A program made the position numbers and the translations under genes. From NCBI GenBank assembly GCA_015234465.1, contig JADGNA010000008.1:434001-498000 (forward strand): a DNA stretch of 64,000 nucleotides, in the 5' to 3' direction. Source of the DNA: Salinibacterium sp. Its GTDB lineage: Bacteria > Actinomycetota > Actinomycetes > Actinomycetales > Microbacteriaceae. The notes below the pieces were generated by a model that was not told the DNA's origin, did no database searches, and worked only from the letters and a program-made list of their open reading frames with translations. Shown piece by piece: positions 8,732 to 17,293 of the stretch; the stretch's first letter is position 1; each line of letters opens with the position of its first letter.

Positions 8732-8884
8732 GCGTCTATCCAAGCACGCGCCCTCTGGCCAAGCCTCCAAACGTCGCCGCAGGCGCACCCGCTCGGCACA
8801 GCCCGAGCAACAGAAAAGCGGATGCCCGTGCCCCGCTCCCCTAGCGTGGCCCCGATCACACTCGACGACGAGCAGGAGACACGC

Positions 8885-9280
8885 ATGGCATACACCGCGA
8901 TCCGACCCGAGGTGCTGAAGGCGGCCTTCGAGACCATCCCCGCCGACACCCCGTTCCTCATGCTGAATATGCTGAGGTTCCGCGAGAAGGCGCAGTACGA
9001 GGGCCAGGAGAGCGAGCTGAGCGGGCGCGAGGCCTACGGCGTCTACGGCAAGCAGGCCCGCGCCTACCTCGCCAAGATCAACGCGGAGGTCGTCATCATG
9101 GGACCGGCACACGGCACCGTCATCGGCCCAGAGGACGAGCACTGGGACGTCGTCATGTTCGTGCGTTACCCCTCGATCGCGGCCTTCGTGGCGCTCGCGA
9201 ACGACCCCGAGTATGCGGAGATCGCGAAGCACCGTGAGGCGGCCCTCGCGGACTCGCGCCTCATCCCGGTGCTCGCGTAG
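8885..9280 (+). CDS. DUF1330 domain-containing protein
   Basis: 131-residue protein. The segment PFLMLNMLRFREKAQYEG near the N-terminus, YGKQARAYLAKINAEVVIMGPAHGTVIGP in the middle and DVVMFVRYPSIAAFVALAND are characteristic of DUF1330, a ferredoxin-like dimeric alpha/beta-barrel family whose chemistry is unknown. ATG 8885 follows a purine-rich GAGCAGGAGACACGC segment. It stands alone, divergent from the M18 peptidase and convergent with the FAD oxidase. No specific role can be assigned. Confidence 0.8.
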   Translation: MAYTAIRPEVLKAAFETIPADTPFLMLNMLRFREKAQYEGQESELSGREAYGVYGKQARAYLAKINAEVVIMGPAHGTVIGPEDEHWDVVMFVRYPSIAAFVALANDPEYAEIAKHREAALADSRLIPVLA

Positions 9281-9316
9281 GTCTGCTCTCGTGCTCGCGT
9301 CACCGCACACCCGATG

Positions 9317-9417
9317 CCGAGTTGCCCACTTCGGGCCTTCCAGAGCGCGCTGAACCCTCAATCTGGGCAACTCGGGATTGCCGCATCTCCGCTCGCCCCA
9401 ATCTGGGCAACTCGGGA
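9317..9417. repeat. GAGTTGCCCA intergenic inverted repeat (family B, copy 1)
   Basis: A left arm CCGAGTTGCCCA (9317-9328) can pair perfectly over 12 bp with either of two right arms TGGGCAACTCGG (9364-9375 and 9404-9415). The right arms lie within identical 19-bp direct repeats 40 bp apart. The element sits between the convergent DUF1330 and FAD-oxidase genes and may act as a bidirectional transcription barrier. The left part is nearly identical to the element at 49752-49810. Confidence 0.8.
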
Positions 9418-9433
9418 GCGGTCCGGCGGCGGG

Positions 9434-10807
9434 CTACAGCTTCTTGCCGGGGTTGAGCAGGCCCTCCGGGTCGAAGGCTCGCTTGACCTCGCGCTGGAGC
9501 GCACGCAGCGTCGGGCCGAGTTCAGCGTCGAGGTGGGCCTGCTTGAGGGTTCCGATGCCGTGTTCCCCCGAGCTCGTGCCGCCGAGCGACACGGCTAGGC
9601 CGATGACCTGCTGGTACGTCTCGTTCGCGAGGACGACGGATGCGACATCCGCCGGGTTGAACGCGACGATGGGGTGCAGGTTGCCGTCGCCGATGTGGCC
9701 AGCGGTCGCGATGGGCATGCCCATGCGTTCCGCGATCTCGTCGATGCCGTCGAGCAGCTCGGTGAGGCGTGAACGCGGCACGGAGACGTCTTCGTTGAGG
9801 CTCGCGCCCGCGACCGCCCGCATCGCCCCGTGGAGTGCCCGGCGCGACGCCATGATCGCCTCGACGCCCACCCTGTCTCGCCCGATCTCGACCGTGCTGG
9901 CACCGCAGAAGGTCGCGATCGCGGCATACTCGTTCGCGTCGCCCGTCGTGCGACCCTGCTCGTCGGACTGCACGATGAGCACCGCCTCGGCATCCGCCGG
10001 CAGGGTCGCGGTCGGCTCGAAGGCGCTGATGGCGGCGATGCTGCCTCGGTCGAGGAACTCGAGGATGCTCGGCCGCCGCTCCGACGCCATGATGACGTCG
10101 GCCGCCGCGAGCGCCGACTGCCGGGTCGGGAAGGCGGCGAGCACGCCGACGGGCTCGGCGGGTCGCGGCAGCACGGCGACCGTCACCTCGGTGACGATTC
10201 CGAGCGTGCCCTCGGACCCCACCATGAGCGCCGTGAGGTCGAGGCCAGACACCCCCTTGACGGTGCGGCGTCCCGTGCGCACGACGTCGCCGTTTGCAAG
10301 CACGACCGTCAGGCCGCGGACGAAGTCGCGCGTGACGCCGTACTTGACGCAGCGCATCCCGCCCGCGTTAGTCGCGACGTTGCCCCCGATGGTCGAGATC
10401 TGCCACGAGCCGGGGTCGGGCGGGTAGAAGAGCCCGACCTGCTCGACCGCCGTCGCGAGGTCGTAGGTGAGCACGCCCGCCTCCACGGTCGCCACCTGGT
10501 CGGCGACATCGATCGAGAGGATGCCGGTCATGCGTTCGAGGCTGAGCACGAGGCATCCGTCGACCGCGTTCGCCCCACCCGCGAGCCCGGAGCGGGCGCC
10601 CTGCGGCACGATCGGCACGCCGTGCCGGGCGGCAAGCCGCACAACGGATGCGACCTGCTCGGTCGAGCTGGGAAAGGCCGCCGCGAGCGGCACGCCGACC
10701 CCCGTGCCGTCAGACAGGTCGCGGTCGAAGGGCAAAGCGGCGTCGCCCGCGAGGAGTTGCTCGGGCGCGAGGAGTGCAGAAAGGTCGTCGATCAGGGATG
10801 GAGCCAT
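9434..10807 (-). CDS. FAD-linked 2-hydroxyacid oxidase/dehydrogenase (GlcD/D-lactate dehydrogenase family)
   Basis: 457-residue flavoprotein of the PCMH/VAO fold. Residues about 40-215 form the FAD-binding PCMH domain (PSSTEQVASVVRLAARHGVP, PQGARSGLAGGANAVDG, TIGGNVATNAGGMRCVKYG, MVGSEGTLGIVTEVTV). The C-terminal oxidase domain ends with the family signature SGEHGIGTLK. It oxidises a 2-hydroxyacid such as glycolate, D-lactate or D-2-hydroxyglutarate to the 2-oxoacid; the sequence does not settle which. It is the last gene of a unit with an RraA-like protein and an aldehyde dehydrogenase, 29 nt after the former. Confidence 0.9.
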   Translation of the reverse strand: MAPSLIDDLSALLAPEQLLAGDAALPFDRDLSDGTGVGVPLAAAFPSSTEQVASVVRLAARHGVPIVPQGARSGLAGGANAVDGCLVLSLERMTGILSIDVADQVATVEAGVLTYDLATAVEQVGLFYPPDPGSWQISTIGGNVATNAGGMRCVKYGVTRDFVRGLTVVLANGDVVRTGRRTVKGVSGLDLTALMVGSEGTLGIVTEVTVAVLPRPAEPVGVLAAFPTRQSALAAADVIMASERRPSILEFLDRGSIAAISAFEPTATLPADAEAVLIVQSDEQGRTTGDANEYAAIATFCGASTVEIGRDRVGVEAIMASRRALHGAMRAVAGASLNEDVSVPRSRLTELLDGIDEIAERMGMPIATAGHIGDGNLHPIVAFNPADVASVVLANETYQQVIGLAVSLGGTSSGEHGIGTLKQAHLDAELGPTLRALQREVKRAFDPEGLLNPGKKL

Positions 10808-10836
10808 GCCTCCATCCTCGCGCAGGCTCGGTGCGG

Positions 10837-11307
10837 CTAGCGCTCGACGAGGATGCCGTCCTCGTCGCTCCAGAGCGTGCGGCCCGGCGTGAAGGTGACC
10901 CCGCCGAACTCGATCGAAACGTCGAGGTCTCCGACGCCGTCTTTCGCACTCTTGCGCGGGTTGCTGCCGAGCGCCTTCACGCCGAGCGCGAGGCCCGAGA
11001 TCTCGACCCTGTCGCGGATCGCCCCGTTGATGACGACACCCGCCCAGCCGTTCTCGACCGCGGCCGCCGCGATCATGTCGCCCATGAGCGCCGACTCGAG
11101 CGAGCCTGCGCCGTCGACCACGAGCACGGCGCCGTCGCCCGGCGAGTTGAGCACCTGCTTCACGAGCCCGTTGTCGCGGTGGCAGCGGATCGTGCGAATC
11201 GGCCCCGTGAATCGCGCGTGCCCGCCCAGGTTCTGCAGCTGCAGGCTGAGCGACTGCAGCGCCTCCTCATGCTCGTCATAGAGGTCAGCCGTCGTGAAGT
11301 CAGTCAT
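10837..11307 (-). CDS. rraA: RraA-family protein (RNase E inhibitor-like / 4-hydroxy-4-methyl-2-oxoglutarate aldolase-like)
   Basis: 156 residues with the swivelling beta/alpha RraA/MenG fold. The N-terminus TTADLYDEHEEALQSL and the central VLVVDGAGSLESALMGDM and AVENGWAGVVINGAIRD are diagnostic. The last segment carries the Gly/Arg-Asp metal- and oxyanion-binding residues needed for aldolase or oxaloacetate decarboxylase activity, so an enzyme is as plausible as an RNase E regulator. It lies 9 nt after a semialdehyde dehydrogenase and 29 nt before a hydroxyacid oxidase. That context favours a metabolic role on oxo-acids. Confidence 0.85.
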   Translation of the reverse strand: MTDFTTADLYDEHEEALQSLSLQLQNLGGHARFTGPIRTIRCHRDNGLVKQVLNSPGDGAVLVVDGAGSLESALMGDMIAAAAVENGWAGVVINGAIRDRVEISGLALGVKALGSNPRKSAKDGVGDLDVSIEFGGVTFTPGRTLWSDEDGILVER

Positions 11308-11316
11308 TTCTTCGTC

Positions 11317-12783
11317 CTATCCGAAGGGATCGGGCGTGAGCGTGTACTTGGGCGAGAGGTACTCGTGGATGCCCTCGAAGCCGCCCTCGCGGCCGAGGCC
11401 GGACTGCTTGACGCCGCCGAAGGGCGCCGCCGCGTTCGAGAGCACGCCCACGTTGAGGCCCATCATGCCGGTGTCGAGCGAGTCGATCAGTCGCTGCCCG
11501 CGCGCGAGGTCCTTCGTGAAGACGTAGCCCACGAGCCCGTACTCGGTGTCGTTGGCCATGCGCACCGCTTCGTCTTCGTCGCGGAAGGTCACGATCGACA
11601 TGACCGGGCCGAAGATCTCCTCGCGCAGGATGTCGCTGCCCGGCTTCACGCCGCTGATGACGGTCGGCTCGAAGAAGGTGCCCTTGCCCTCGATCGGCTT
11701 GCCGCCCGTGTGCAGGGTCGCGCCGCGCTCGACAGCGTCGGTGACGAGGGCTGATGCCTTGCCCACCGCCTTCTCGTCGATGAGTGGGCCGATCGTGACG
11801 CCCTCCTCGGTGCCGCGACCGACACGGAAGCCGTTGACCTTCTCCGTGACACGGCGGGCGAACTCCTCGGCGACCGACTCGTGCACGATGAAGCGGTTGC
11901 CCGCCGTGCAGGCCTGGCCGATGTTGCGGAACTTCGCGAGCATCGCACCCTCGACCGCCTTGTCGAGGTCTGCGTCGTCGAAGACGATGAAGGGGGCGTT
12001 GCCGCCGAGCTCCATGGACGTGCGCAGCACCTTGTCGGCGGCCTGCTTCATCAGCGAGACACCGACCGGGGTAGACCCCGTGAAGGAGAGCTTGCGCAGG
12101 CGGTCGTCGCCGAGGATCGGCTCCGAGACGGAGCTCGAGCTCGACGAAGTCAGCACGTTGACGACACCCTTCGGCAGGCCCGCCTCCTCCAGCAGCTTGA
12201 CGAAGAAGAGGGTCGTGAGGGGCGTCAGCTGCGCCGGCTTGATGATGACGGTGCAGCCCGCCGCGAGCGCGGGACCCACCTTGCGGGTCGCCATCGCGAG
12301 GGGGAAGTTCCACGGGGTGATGAGGTAGCAGGGGCCGACGGGGCGCTGCGACACGATCATGCGACCGGTGCCCTCGGGGTTGGTCGCGTAGCGGCCCGAG
12401 ATGCGCACGGCCTCCTCGCTGAACCAGCGCAGGAACTCTCCCCCGTAGGTGACCTCGCCCTGCGCCTCCGCGAGCGGCTTGCCCATCTCGAGCGTCATGA
12501 GCAGGGCCACATCGTCGCGGCGTTCCATCATGAGGTCGAAGGCCTTGCGCAGGATCTCGCCGCGCACACGCGGGGCCGTCGCGGCCCACTCCGCCTGGGC
12601 GCCCGCCGCGGCATCCATGGCGGCTCGGGCATCGTCGGCCGTGGCATCCGCGATTCGCTTGATGACCTCGCCCGTCGCGGGGTCGCGCACATCGAGCGTG
12701 GCGCCGCCGGATGCTGCGCGCCACTCTCCTGCGATGAACAGGCCGTCAGGCACCGACTCGAGAAGGGTTGATTCGTGCGTCAT
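11317..12783 (-). CDS. gabD: NAD(P)-dependent succinate-semialdehyde dehydrogenase-type aldehyde dehydrogenase
   Basis: 488 residues, the usual GabD length. Motifs: TPWNFPLAMATRKVGPALAAG for cofactor and substrate entry, SFTGSTPVG, catalytic general base in MELGGNAPFIVFDDADLD, nucleophile Cys in NIGQACTAGNR, and the C-terminal GGVKQSGLGREGG. The pattern fits GabD-like semialdehyde dehydrogenases, which oxidise succinate semialdehyde or related dicarboxylic semialdehydes such as 2-oxoglutarate semialdehyde. It has a strong ribosome-binding site (GGAGGTTGCA before ATG). First gene of a three-gene unit with rraA and the FAD oxidase. It differs clearly from the P5CDH-like enzyme at 3912-5450. Confidence 0.88.
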   Translation of the reverse strand: MTHESTLLESVPDGLFIAGEWRAASGGATLDVRDPATGEVIKRIADATADDARAAMDAAAGAQAEWAATAPRVRGEILRKAFDLMMERRDDVALLMTLEMGKPLAEAQGEVTYGGEFLRWFSEEAVRISGRYATNPEGTGRMIVSQRPVGPCYLITPWNFPLAMATRKVGPALAAGCTVIIKPAQLTPLTTLFFVKLLEEAGLPKGVVNVLTSSSSSSVSEPILGDDRLRKLSFTGSTPVGVSLMKQAADKVLRTSMELGGNAPFIVFDDADLDKAVEGAMLAKFRNIGQACTAGNRFIVHESVAEEFARRVTEKVNGFRVGRGTEEGVTIGPLIDEKAVGKASALVTDAVERGATLHTGGKPIEGKGTFFEPTVISGVKPGSDILREEIFGPVMSIVTFRDEDEAVRMANDTEYGLVGYVFTKDLARGQRLIDSLDTGMMGLNVGVLSNAAAPFGGVKQSGLGREGGFEGIHEYLSPKYTLTPDPFG

Positions 12784-12883
12784 TGCAACCTCCAGAGATT
12801 CTGTCGGGACGAGGGGCGCTCAGCCGTGAGCTCGGCGCCCGGCCGAGCCTCGGCACCGCTCGAAAGCGTAGCGCAACGGCTCG

Positions 12884-12909
12884 GTACCGGCCCGTACCGC
12901 TCTGGTACC
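12884..12909. promoter_or_regulatory. Three phased GTACC repeats upstream of the gabD-type gene
   Basis: GTACC occurs at 12884, 12894 and 12905, spaced 10-11 bp, or about one helical turn, each inside a CGGTAC-like context. The cluster lies about 100 bp upstream of the dehydrogenase start and immediately after the stop of the GGDEF gene. Phased iterons of this type can bind a regulator on one face of DNA. No regulator is identified. Confidence 0.35.
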
Positions 12910-12913
12910 GCCC

Positions 12914-14977
12914 CTAGGCCTGTCCCACCGGGGCGCGCCCGCTCACGCAGTAGAGGTTCTCGCCCATCTGCTTCGCGGCATACATGGCGTCGTCGGCGTT
13001 GGCGATGAGGGTCTCAGCCGACTCGCCATCCATGCGCACGGCGATGCCGACGCTGACGGCGGCGCGCAACTGGTACCCGTCGACCACGAAGGGCTGCTCG
13101 AGGCCGTCGATGATGCGGCGGGCGACGACCTCGGCCTCCCCCTCCTCGCGCAGTTCCGGCAGCAGGACGATGAACTCGTCGCCGCCCTGGCGGGCGAGGG
13201 TGTCGCTGTTGCGGAGGCATCCGCGCAGCCTGTCGGAGATCTGCCGCAGGAACTCATCGCCGACCGCATGCCCGTAGTCGTCGTTGACCTCCTTGAAGCC
13301 GTCGAGGTCGAGGAACATGACCGCGAGCGGCGTGAGGCGCCGGTCGGCCGTGCTGATCGCGAGCTCGAGACGGTCTGCGAGCACGCGCCGGTTCGGCAGG
13401 CCCGTGAGCTCGTCGTGGAAAGCGAGACGGCGGATCTCCTCCTGGTACTCACGGATCTCGGTGATGTCGCGGAACACGATGACGGCACCGTCGATCCGGT
13501 CGTCGACGACGAGCGGCGCGGCACTCACACCGACGTGGATGGCGCTGCCGTCGGCGCGCTGGAAGACCTCGTCCTCGCTTCGGAAGGTGACGCCCGTGCG
13601 GGCCACCGCGAGGACCCCGCAGTCGTCCTGGCCGACGCTGTGCTCGGGGTGACTGTGGAAGAGCTCGTGGGAGACGCGGCCCAGCATCTGCTCGCGGCTC
13701 CAGCCGAGCATCCGTTCACTCTCGGGGTTCACGTCGGTGATGCGGCCGTCGGGGTCGATCACGACGAGGCCCTCGCCGAGGGTGTCCCTGATCGCCTCGA
13801 GGCGCGTCTTGGCCTCGCGGATCGACCGGCGGAACTGCCGCTTGGAGATGAGGGTGTGCGTCGCGAGGCCCGTGACGGTCGCAAGGGCGATGAGGCCGAA
13901 GATGAAGATCGCGGTGGTCGCGGCATCGCGTGTGATCGAGGCGGAGGGCAGCGCTGCTGCCGGCACGAACGACACCACCTTGATGGCATTCGGATGCTCG
14001 TGCGTCTCTGCCTCGTGCGTCTCGCCACTCAGTCGCACCTGGGCGTGGTCGGGGTACGCGGTCCTGAAGGCATAGAGGCCCTCGCGAGTCGTGGCGTGCC
14101 CGGATTCGCTCGCCGAGATCGCCTGCCACGCCTCGGGGTGGCGCTCGGCGAATGCCGGGCCGGCGGTCATGAAGCCGAAGGAGTCAGCCTCGTCTGGTCC
14201 GACGATGTAGCCGCCCGTCGCGTCAAGCAGCAGGTAGCCTTCGGCGCCGATGACCTGGCGGGCCTGCTCCACGAGATGGAACCCGTCGATGTCGACGACC
14301 ACGTTGCCCGCCCTCGCGCCCGTGCTGTCGCCGAGGGCCGCGATCACGCGCATGAGGGGCTGGCGGGGCTCGGCGATGGCGCCCGTCGCGTCGACCTCGA
14401 GGTCGAGGCGCGTGACGTAGGTGTCTCCCGGCCTGAGGTTGCGGGTCTCGGCGAAGAAGTAGTGCTTCGAGCGGTCCTGCAGCCGGGATGCAGGCACGCG
14501 CTGCACGCCGTCGTCCGTGCGGCGCACCGCGAGCCGTTCCCTGCCAGCCTCGTCGATGTAGCGGATCTGCCTGATCGAGGGCTTGTTGGTGACCTGTGCC
14601 TGGAAGACACTCGCGGCCGAGCTGAGGGTGCGCTCGGAGATCTCCTCGGCGAGGCTCCGCACGGCACGGGATGTCACGGCAACGCGCGCATCCGAGGCCG
14701 CCGTGTCGATTGACGACTCGATGGAACTCACCGCAAGGTCGACTCGGGCGGTCTCGGCCGCGTTGACCTCGACCGAGTCGAGCGCCTGCTGGGTGTGGAG
14801 CCGCCCGACGAAGATGGCCGTGTACGCGACGGCCAACACGATGAACGCTGCGAGGAACGGCAGGAGCACGGAGCGCGCACTCGGCCGGTGACCGGCGTCG
14901 GAGAAAAGGGTGCGCCACACGGATAGCCTCGCCCGACTAGGGGGGAATTGGGCGGGCTTCACGTGTGGCACGCTCAA
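12914..14977 (-). CDS. Membrane-bound sensor diguanylate cyclase (periplasmic sensor-PAS-GGDEF)
   Basis: 687 residues. Membrane helices at about 37-60 and 345-370 flank a large extracytoplasmic sensor region of Cache/LuxQ-like type. A PAS domain follows (about 385-510, IRDTLGEGLVVIDPDGRITDVNPESERMLGW), and then a GGDEF domain (about 515-680). The active-site motif GGDEF is intact, and RNSD lies five residues before it, the RxxD inhibitory c-di-GMP site. It should synthesise c-di-GMP and be product-inhibited. The start is TTG at 14977 with GGGGGA about 8 nt upstream; GTG two codons later is an alternative. Confidence 0.9.
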   Translation of the reverse strand: MSVPHVKPAQFPPSRARLSVWRTLFSDAGHRPSARSVLLPFLAAFIVLAVAYTAIFVGRLHTQQALDSVEVNAAETARVDLAVSSIESSIDTAASDARVAVTSRAVRSLAEEISERTLSSAASVFQAQVTNKPSIRQIRYIDEAGRERLAVRRTDDGVQRVPASRLQDRSKHYFFAETRNLRPGDTYVTRLDLEVDATGAIAEPRQPLMRVIAALGDSTGARAGNVVVDIDGFHLVEQARQVIGAEGYLLLDATGGYIVGPDEADSFGFMTAGPAFAERHPEAWQAISASESGHATTREGLYAFRTAYPDHAQVRLSGETHEAETHEHPNAIKVVSFVPAAALPSASITRDAATTAIFIFGLIALATVTGLATHTLISKRQFRRSIREAKTRLEAIRDTLGEGLVVIDPDGRITDVNPESERMLGWSREQMLGRVSHELFHSHPEHSVGQDDCGVLAVARTGVTFRSEDEVFQRADGSAIHVGVSAAPLVVDDRIDGAVIVFRDITEIREYQEEIRRLAFHDELTGLPNRRVLADRLELAISTADRRLTPLAVMFLDLDGFKEVNDDYGHAVGDEFLRQISDRLRGCLRNSDTLARQGGDEFIVLLPELREEGEAEVVARRIIDGLEQPFVVDGYQLRAAVSVGIAVRMDGESAETLIANADDAMYAAKQMGENLYCVSGRAPVGQA

Positions 14978-15078
14978 ATTCTAGTCCCCCAAATTACCGA
15001 CAGACAGCTTCGTCTACCTATGCCGGGTGGACCCAATACAGGGCACAGGGCGTCGGTGGGTGATGACAAGGTGGAACC

Positions 15079-17232
15079 ATGACCGACGACCTGCGCGCAT
15101 CCGCCCTCTCCGTACTCCGCACGCTCGTCGGCCGACCGGACGCCGATTTTCACGAGGGCCAGTACGAGGCGATCGCGACGCTCGTCGACGGTCGGCGGCG
15201 GGCACTCGTCGTGCAGCGCACAGGATGGGGCAAGTCGGCCGTCTACTTCGTCGCAACCCTGCTGCTGCGCCAGCGCGGTGCGGGGCCGACCGTGCTCGTG
15301 TCGCCGCTGCTCGCCCTCATGCGAGACCAGATCGCCGCGGCATCCCGTGCCGGCGTGAGGGCCGTCGCGATCAACTCGACCAACGCACACGAGTGGGGCG
15401 ATGTGCTGGGCGCGCTCGAACGCGACGAGGTCGACGTGCTGCTCGTCTCACCAGAGCGACTCAAAAACCCGTCGTTCAGGGAGCAACAGTTGCCGGCGCT
15501 CGTGCGGCGAATCGGGATGCTCGTGGTCGACGAAGCCCACTGCATCAGCGACTGGGGGCACGACTTCCGCCCCGACTACCGCCGCCTGCGCGACCTCATC
15601 GCCGAGATGCCGCCCAGAGTACCCGTGCTCGCGACCACCGCGACCGCAAACAGCCGGGTCGTGGCGGATGTTGCGGAACAGCTGAACCCCAGCGGGTTGA
15701 ATAGCGCGCGTATCGAAACCAGCACCGCCGACGTCGTCACGATCCGCGGCCCGCTCGCCCGGGCATCCCTTCGCCTCGGCGTGCTGCGCCTGCCCGACTC
15801 GAAGTCGCGGCTCGCATGGCTGCTCACGCACCTCGACTCGCTGCCCGCCTCCGGCATCATCTACGCGCTCACGGTGTCTGCTGCAGAGGACACCGCGCGC
15901 CTGCTGCGTGACGCCGGGCACGACGTGCGCGCCTATACGGGCCAGACCGACCCGGCCGAGCGAGAGGAACTCGAGGGCCGCCTCAAACGCAACGAGGTGA
16001 AGGCCCTCGTCGCGACGAGCGCACTCGGCATGGGCTTCGACAAGCCCGACCTGGGCTTCGTGCTGCACTTGGGCGCCCCTTCCTCCCCCGTCGCCTACTA
16101 CCAGCAGGTGGGCCGCGCCGGTCGCGCGACCGAGAACGCCGACGTGCTCCTCCTCCCCGGGCGGGAGGACCCCGACATCTGGCAATACTTCGCGACCGCG
16201 TCCATGCCCTCGCAGGAGCGCGCCGAGACCGTCATCGCCGCCCTCGATGTTGACACGCCCACCTCGACGCCCGCGCTCGAGGCGCGCGTCAACATCCGCC
16301 GCACGCCGCTCGAGCTCCTGCTCAAGGTGCTCGACGTCGACGGGGCGGTGCGTCGCGTGCAGGGCGGCTGGGTCGCGACGGGCCAGCCGTGGACCTACGA
16401 CGCCGAGCGCTACGAACGCATCGCCGCGGAGCGCGTCGCCGAGCAGCAGCACATGATCGAGTACGAGCGCACGGATGGCTGCCGCATGGAGTTCCTGCAG
16501 CGCTCGCTCGACGACGAGACGGCGCAGCCGTGCGGGCGCTGCGACAACTGCGCCGGGCCCTGGTACCCCACGGATGTCGCCGACTCGGCCGCGGCGAGCG
16601 CCGCAACCTCACTCGACCGGGTCGGCGTGCCGCTCGAACCGCGCGCCCAGTGGCCGACGGGCGCCGACCGGCTCGGCCTCCCCGTCAAGGGCCGCATCGC
16701 CGCGGACGAACGGATGCTCGAGGGCCGCGCCCTCGCCCGGCTCACCGACCTCGGCTGGGGCAACACGCTGCGGGAGATCTTCGCGGCCGGGGCGACGGAT
16801 GCACCCGCCTCCCCCGCGCTCATCGAGGCGTGCGTGCGCGTGCTCGCCGACTGGGGCTGGGAGGAGCGGCCCGCCGCGATCGTCACGGTGCCCTCGCGGT
16901 CGCGGCCGCAACTGGTGGGCTCCATCGCGGCCGGGATCTCCGCCGCCGGACGCCTTCCACACCTCGGATCGCTCTCACTTGAGGGCGGCGGGCCGGAGGG
17001 CGAGCCCGGCGGCAACAGCGCCTACCGGCTCGCCGGGGTCTGGGACAGGTTCATGGTGCCGCCCGCCCTCGCCGACGACCTCGCGGGTCTCGCGGCCGTC
17101 AAGCCGGGCTCGCCCGTGCTGCTGATCGACGACCTCGCCGACAGCCGCTGGACGCTCACGGTCGCCGCCCGCGCGCTGCAGCGGGCCGGGGCATCCGGGG
17201 TGTTGCCGTTCGTGCTGGCGCTGCGCGGCTGA
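15079..17232 (+). CDS. recQ: RecQ-family ATP-dependent DNA helicase with C-terminal PRTase-like domain
   Basis: 717 residues. Superfamily-2 helicase motifs: Q-motif region FHEGQYEAI, Walker A QRTGWGKSA (about 48-56), DEAH box VVDEAHCISDWGHDFRPDYR (about 150), helicase motif VALID as ATSALGMGFDKPDLGFVLH, and motif VI QQVGRAGR. A cysteine cluster (C at about 467 and CGRCDNC near 485) forms the RecQ zinc subdomain. The C-terminus lacks an HRDC domain. It ends instead with VLLIDDLADSRWT (about 680-692), the PRPP-loop signature of phosphoribosyltransferases. ATG 15079 follows AAGGTGGAACC. It unwinds 3'-5' substrates in repair; the PRT domain's role is unknown. Confidence 0.92.
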   Translation: MTDDLRASALSVLRTLVGRPDADFHEGQYEAIATLVDGRRRALVVQRTGWGKSAVYFVATLLLRQRGAGPTVLVSPLLALMRDQIAAASRAGVRAVAINSTNAHEWGDVLGALERDEVDVLLVSPERLKNPSFREQQLPALVRRIGMLVVDEAHCISDWGHDFRPDYRRLRDLIAEMPPRVPVLATTATANSRVVADVAEQLNPSGLNSARIETSTADVVTIRGPLARASLRLGVLRLPDSKSRLAWLLTHLDSLPASGIIYALTVSAAEDTARLLRDAGHDVRAYTGQTDPAEREELEGRLKRNEVKALVATSALGMGFDKPDLGFVLHLGAPSSPVAYYQQVGRAGRATENADVLLLPGREDPDIWQYFATASMPSQERAETVIAALDVDTPTSTPALEARVNIRRTPLELLLKVLDVDGAVRRVQGGWVATGQPWTYDAERYERIAAERVAEQQHMIEYERTDGCRMEFLQRSLDDETAQPCGRCDNCAGPWYPTDVADSAAASAATSLDRVGVPLEPRAQWPTGADRLGLPVKGRIAADERMLEGRALARLTDLGWGNTLREIFAAGATDAPASPALIEACVRVLADWGWEERPAAIVTVPSRSRPQLVGSIAAGISAAGRLPHLGSLSLEGGGPEGEPGGNSAYRLAGVWDRFMVPPALADDLAGLAAVKPGSPVLLIDDLADSRWTLTVAARALQRAGASGVLPFVLALRG

Positions 17233-17241
17233 GCCTCCCGC

Positions 17242-17276
17242 GGGTTTCGATACGCTCCTTCCTCGCTACTCAACCC
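17242..17276. repeat. Imperfect intergenic inverted repeat (GGGTTTCGATACGC... type)
   Basis: GGGTT (17242-17246) and AACCC (17272-17276) bound an imperfect palindrome containing TTTCGATACGC and GCTACTC. I recall similar hairpins between genes in Microbacteriaceae, but only one copy is present here. It lies just after recQ and may end its transcript. Confidence 0.45.
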
Positions 17277-17293
17277 ACCGCTACTCTCGGCCC

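Noticed and set aside
15027-15704. Frame overlapping the start of recQ in another register
   Set aside because: Arg-rich alternate-frame product of the recQ coding sequence without its own ribosome-binding site.
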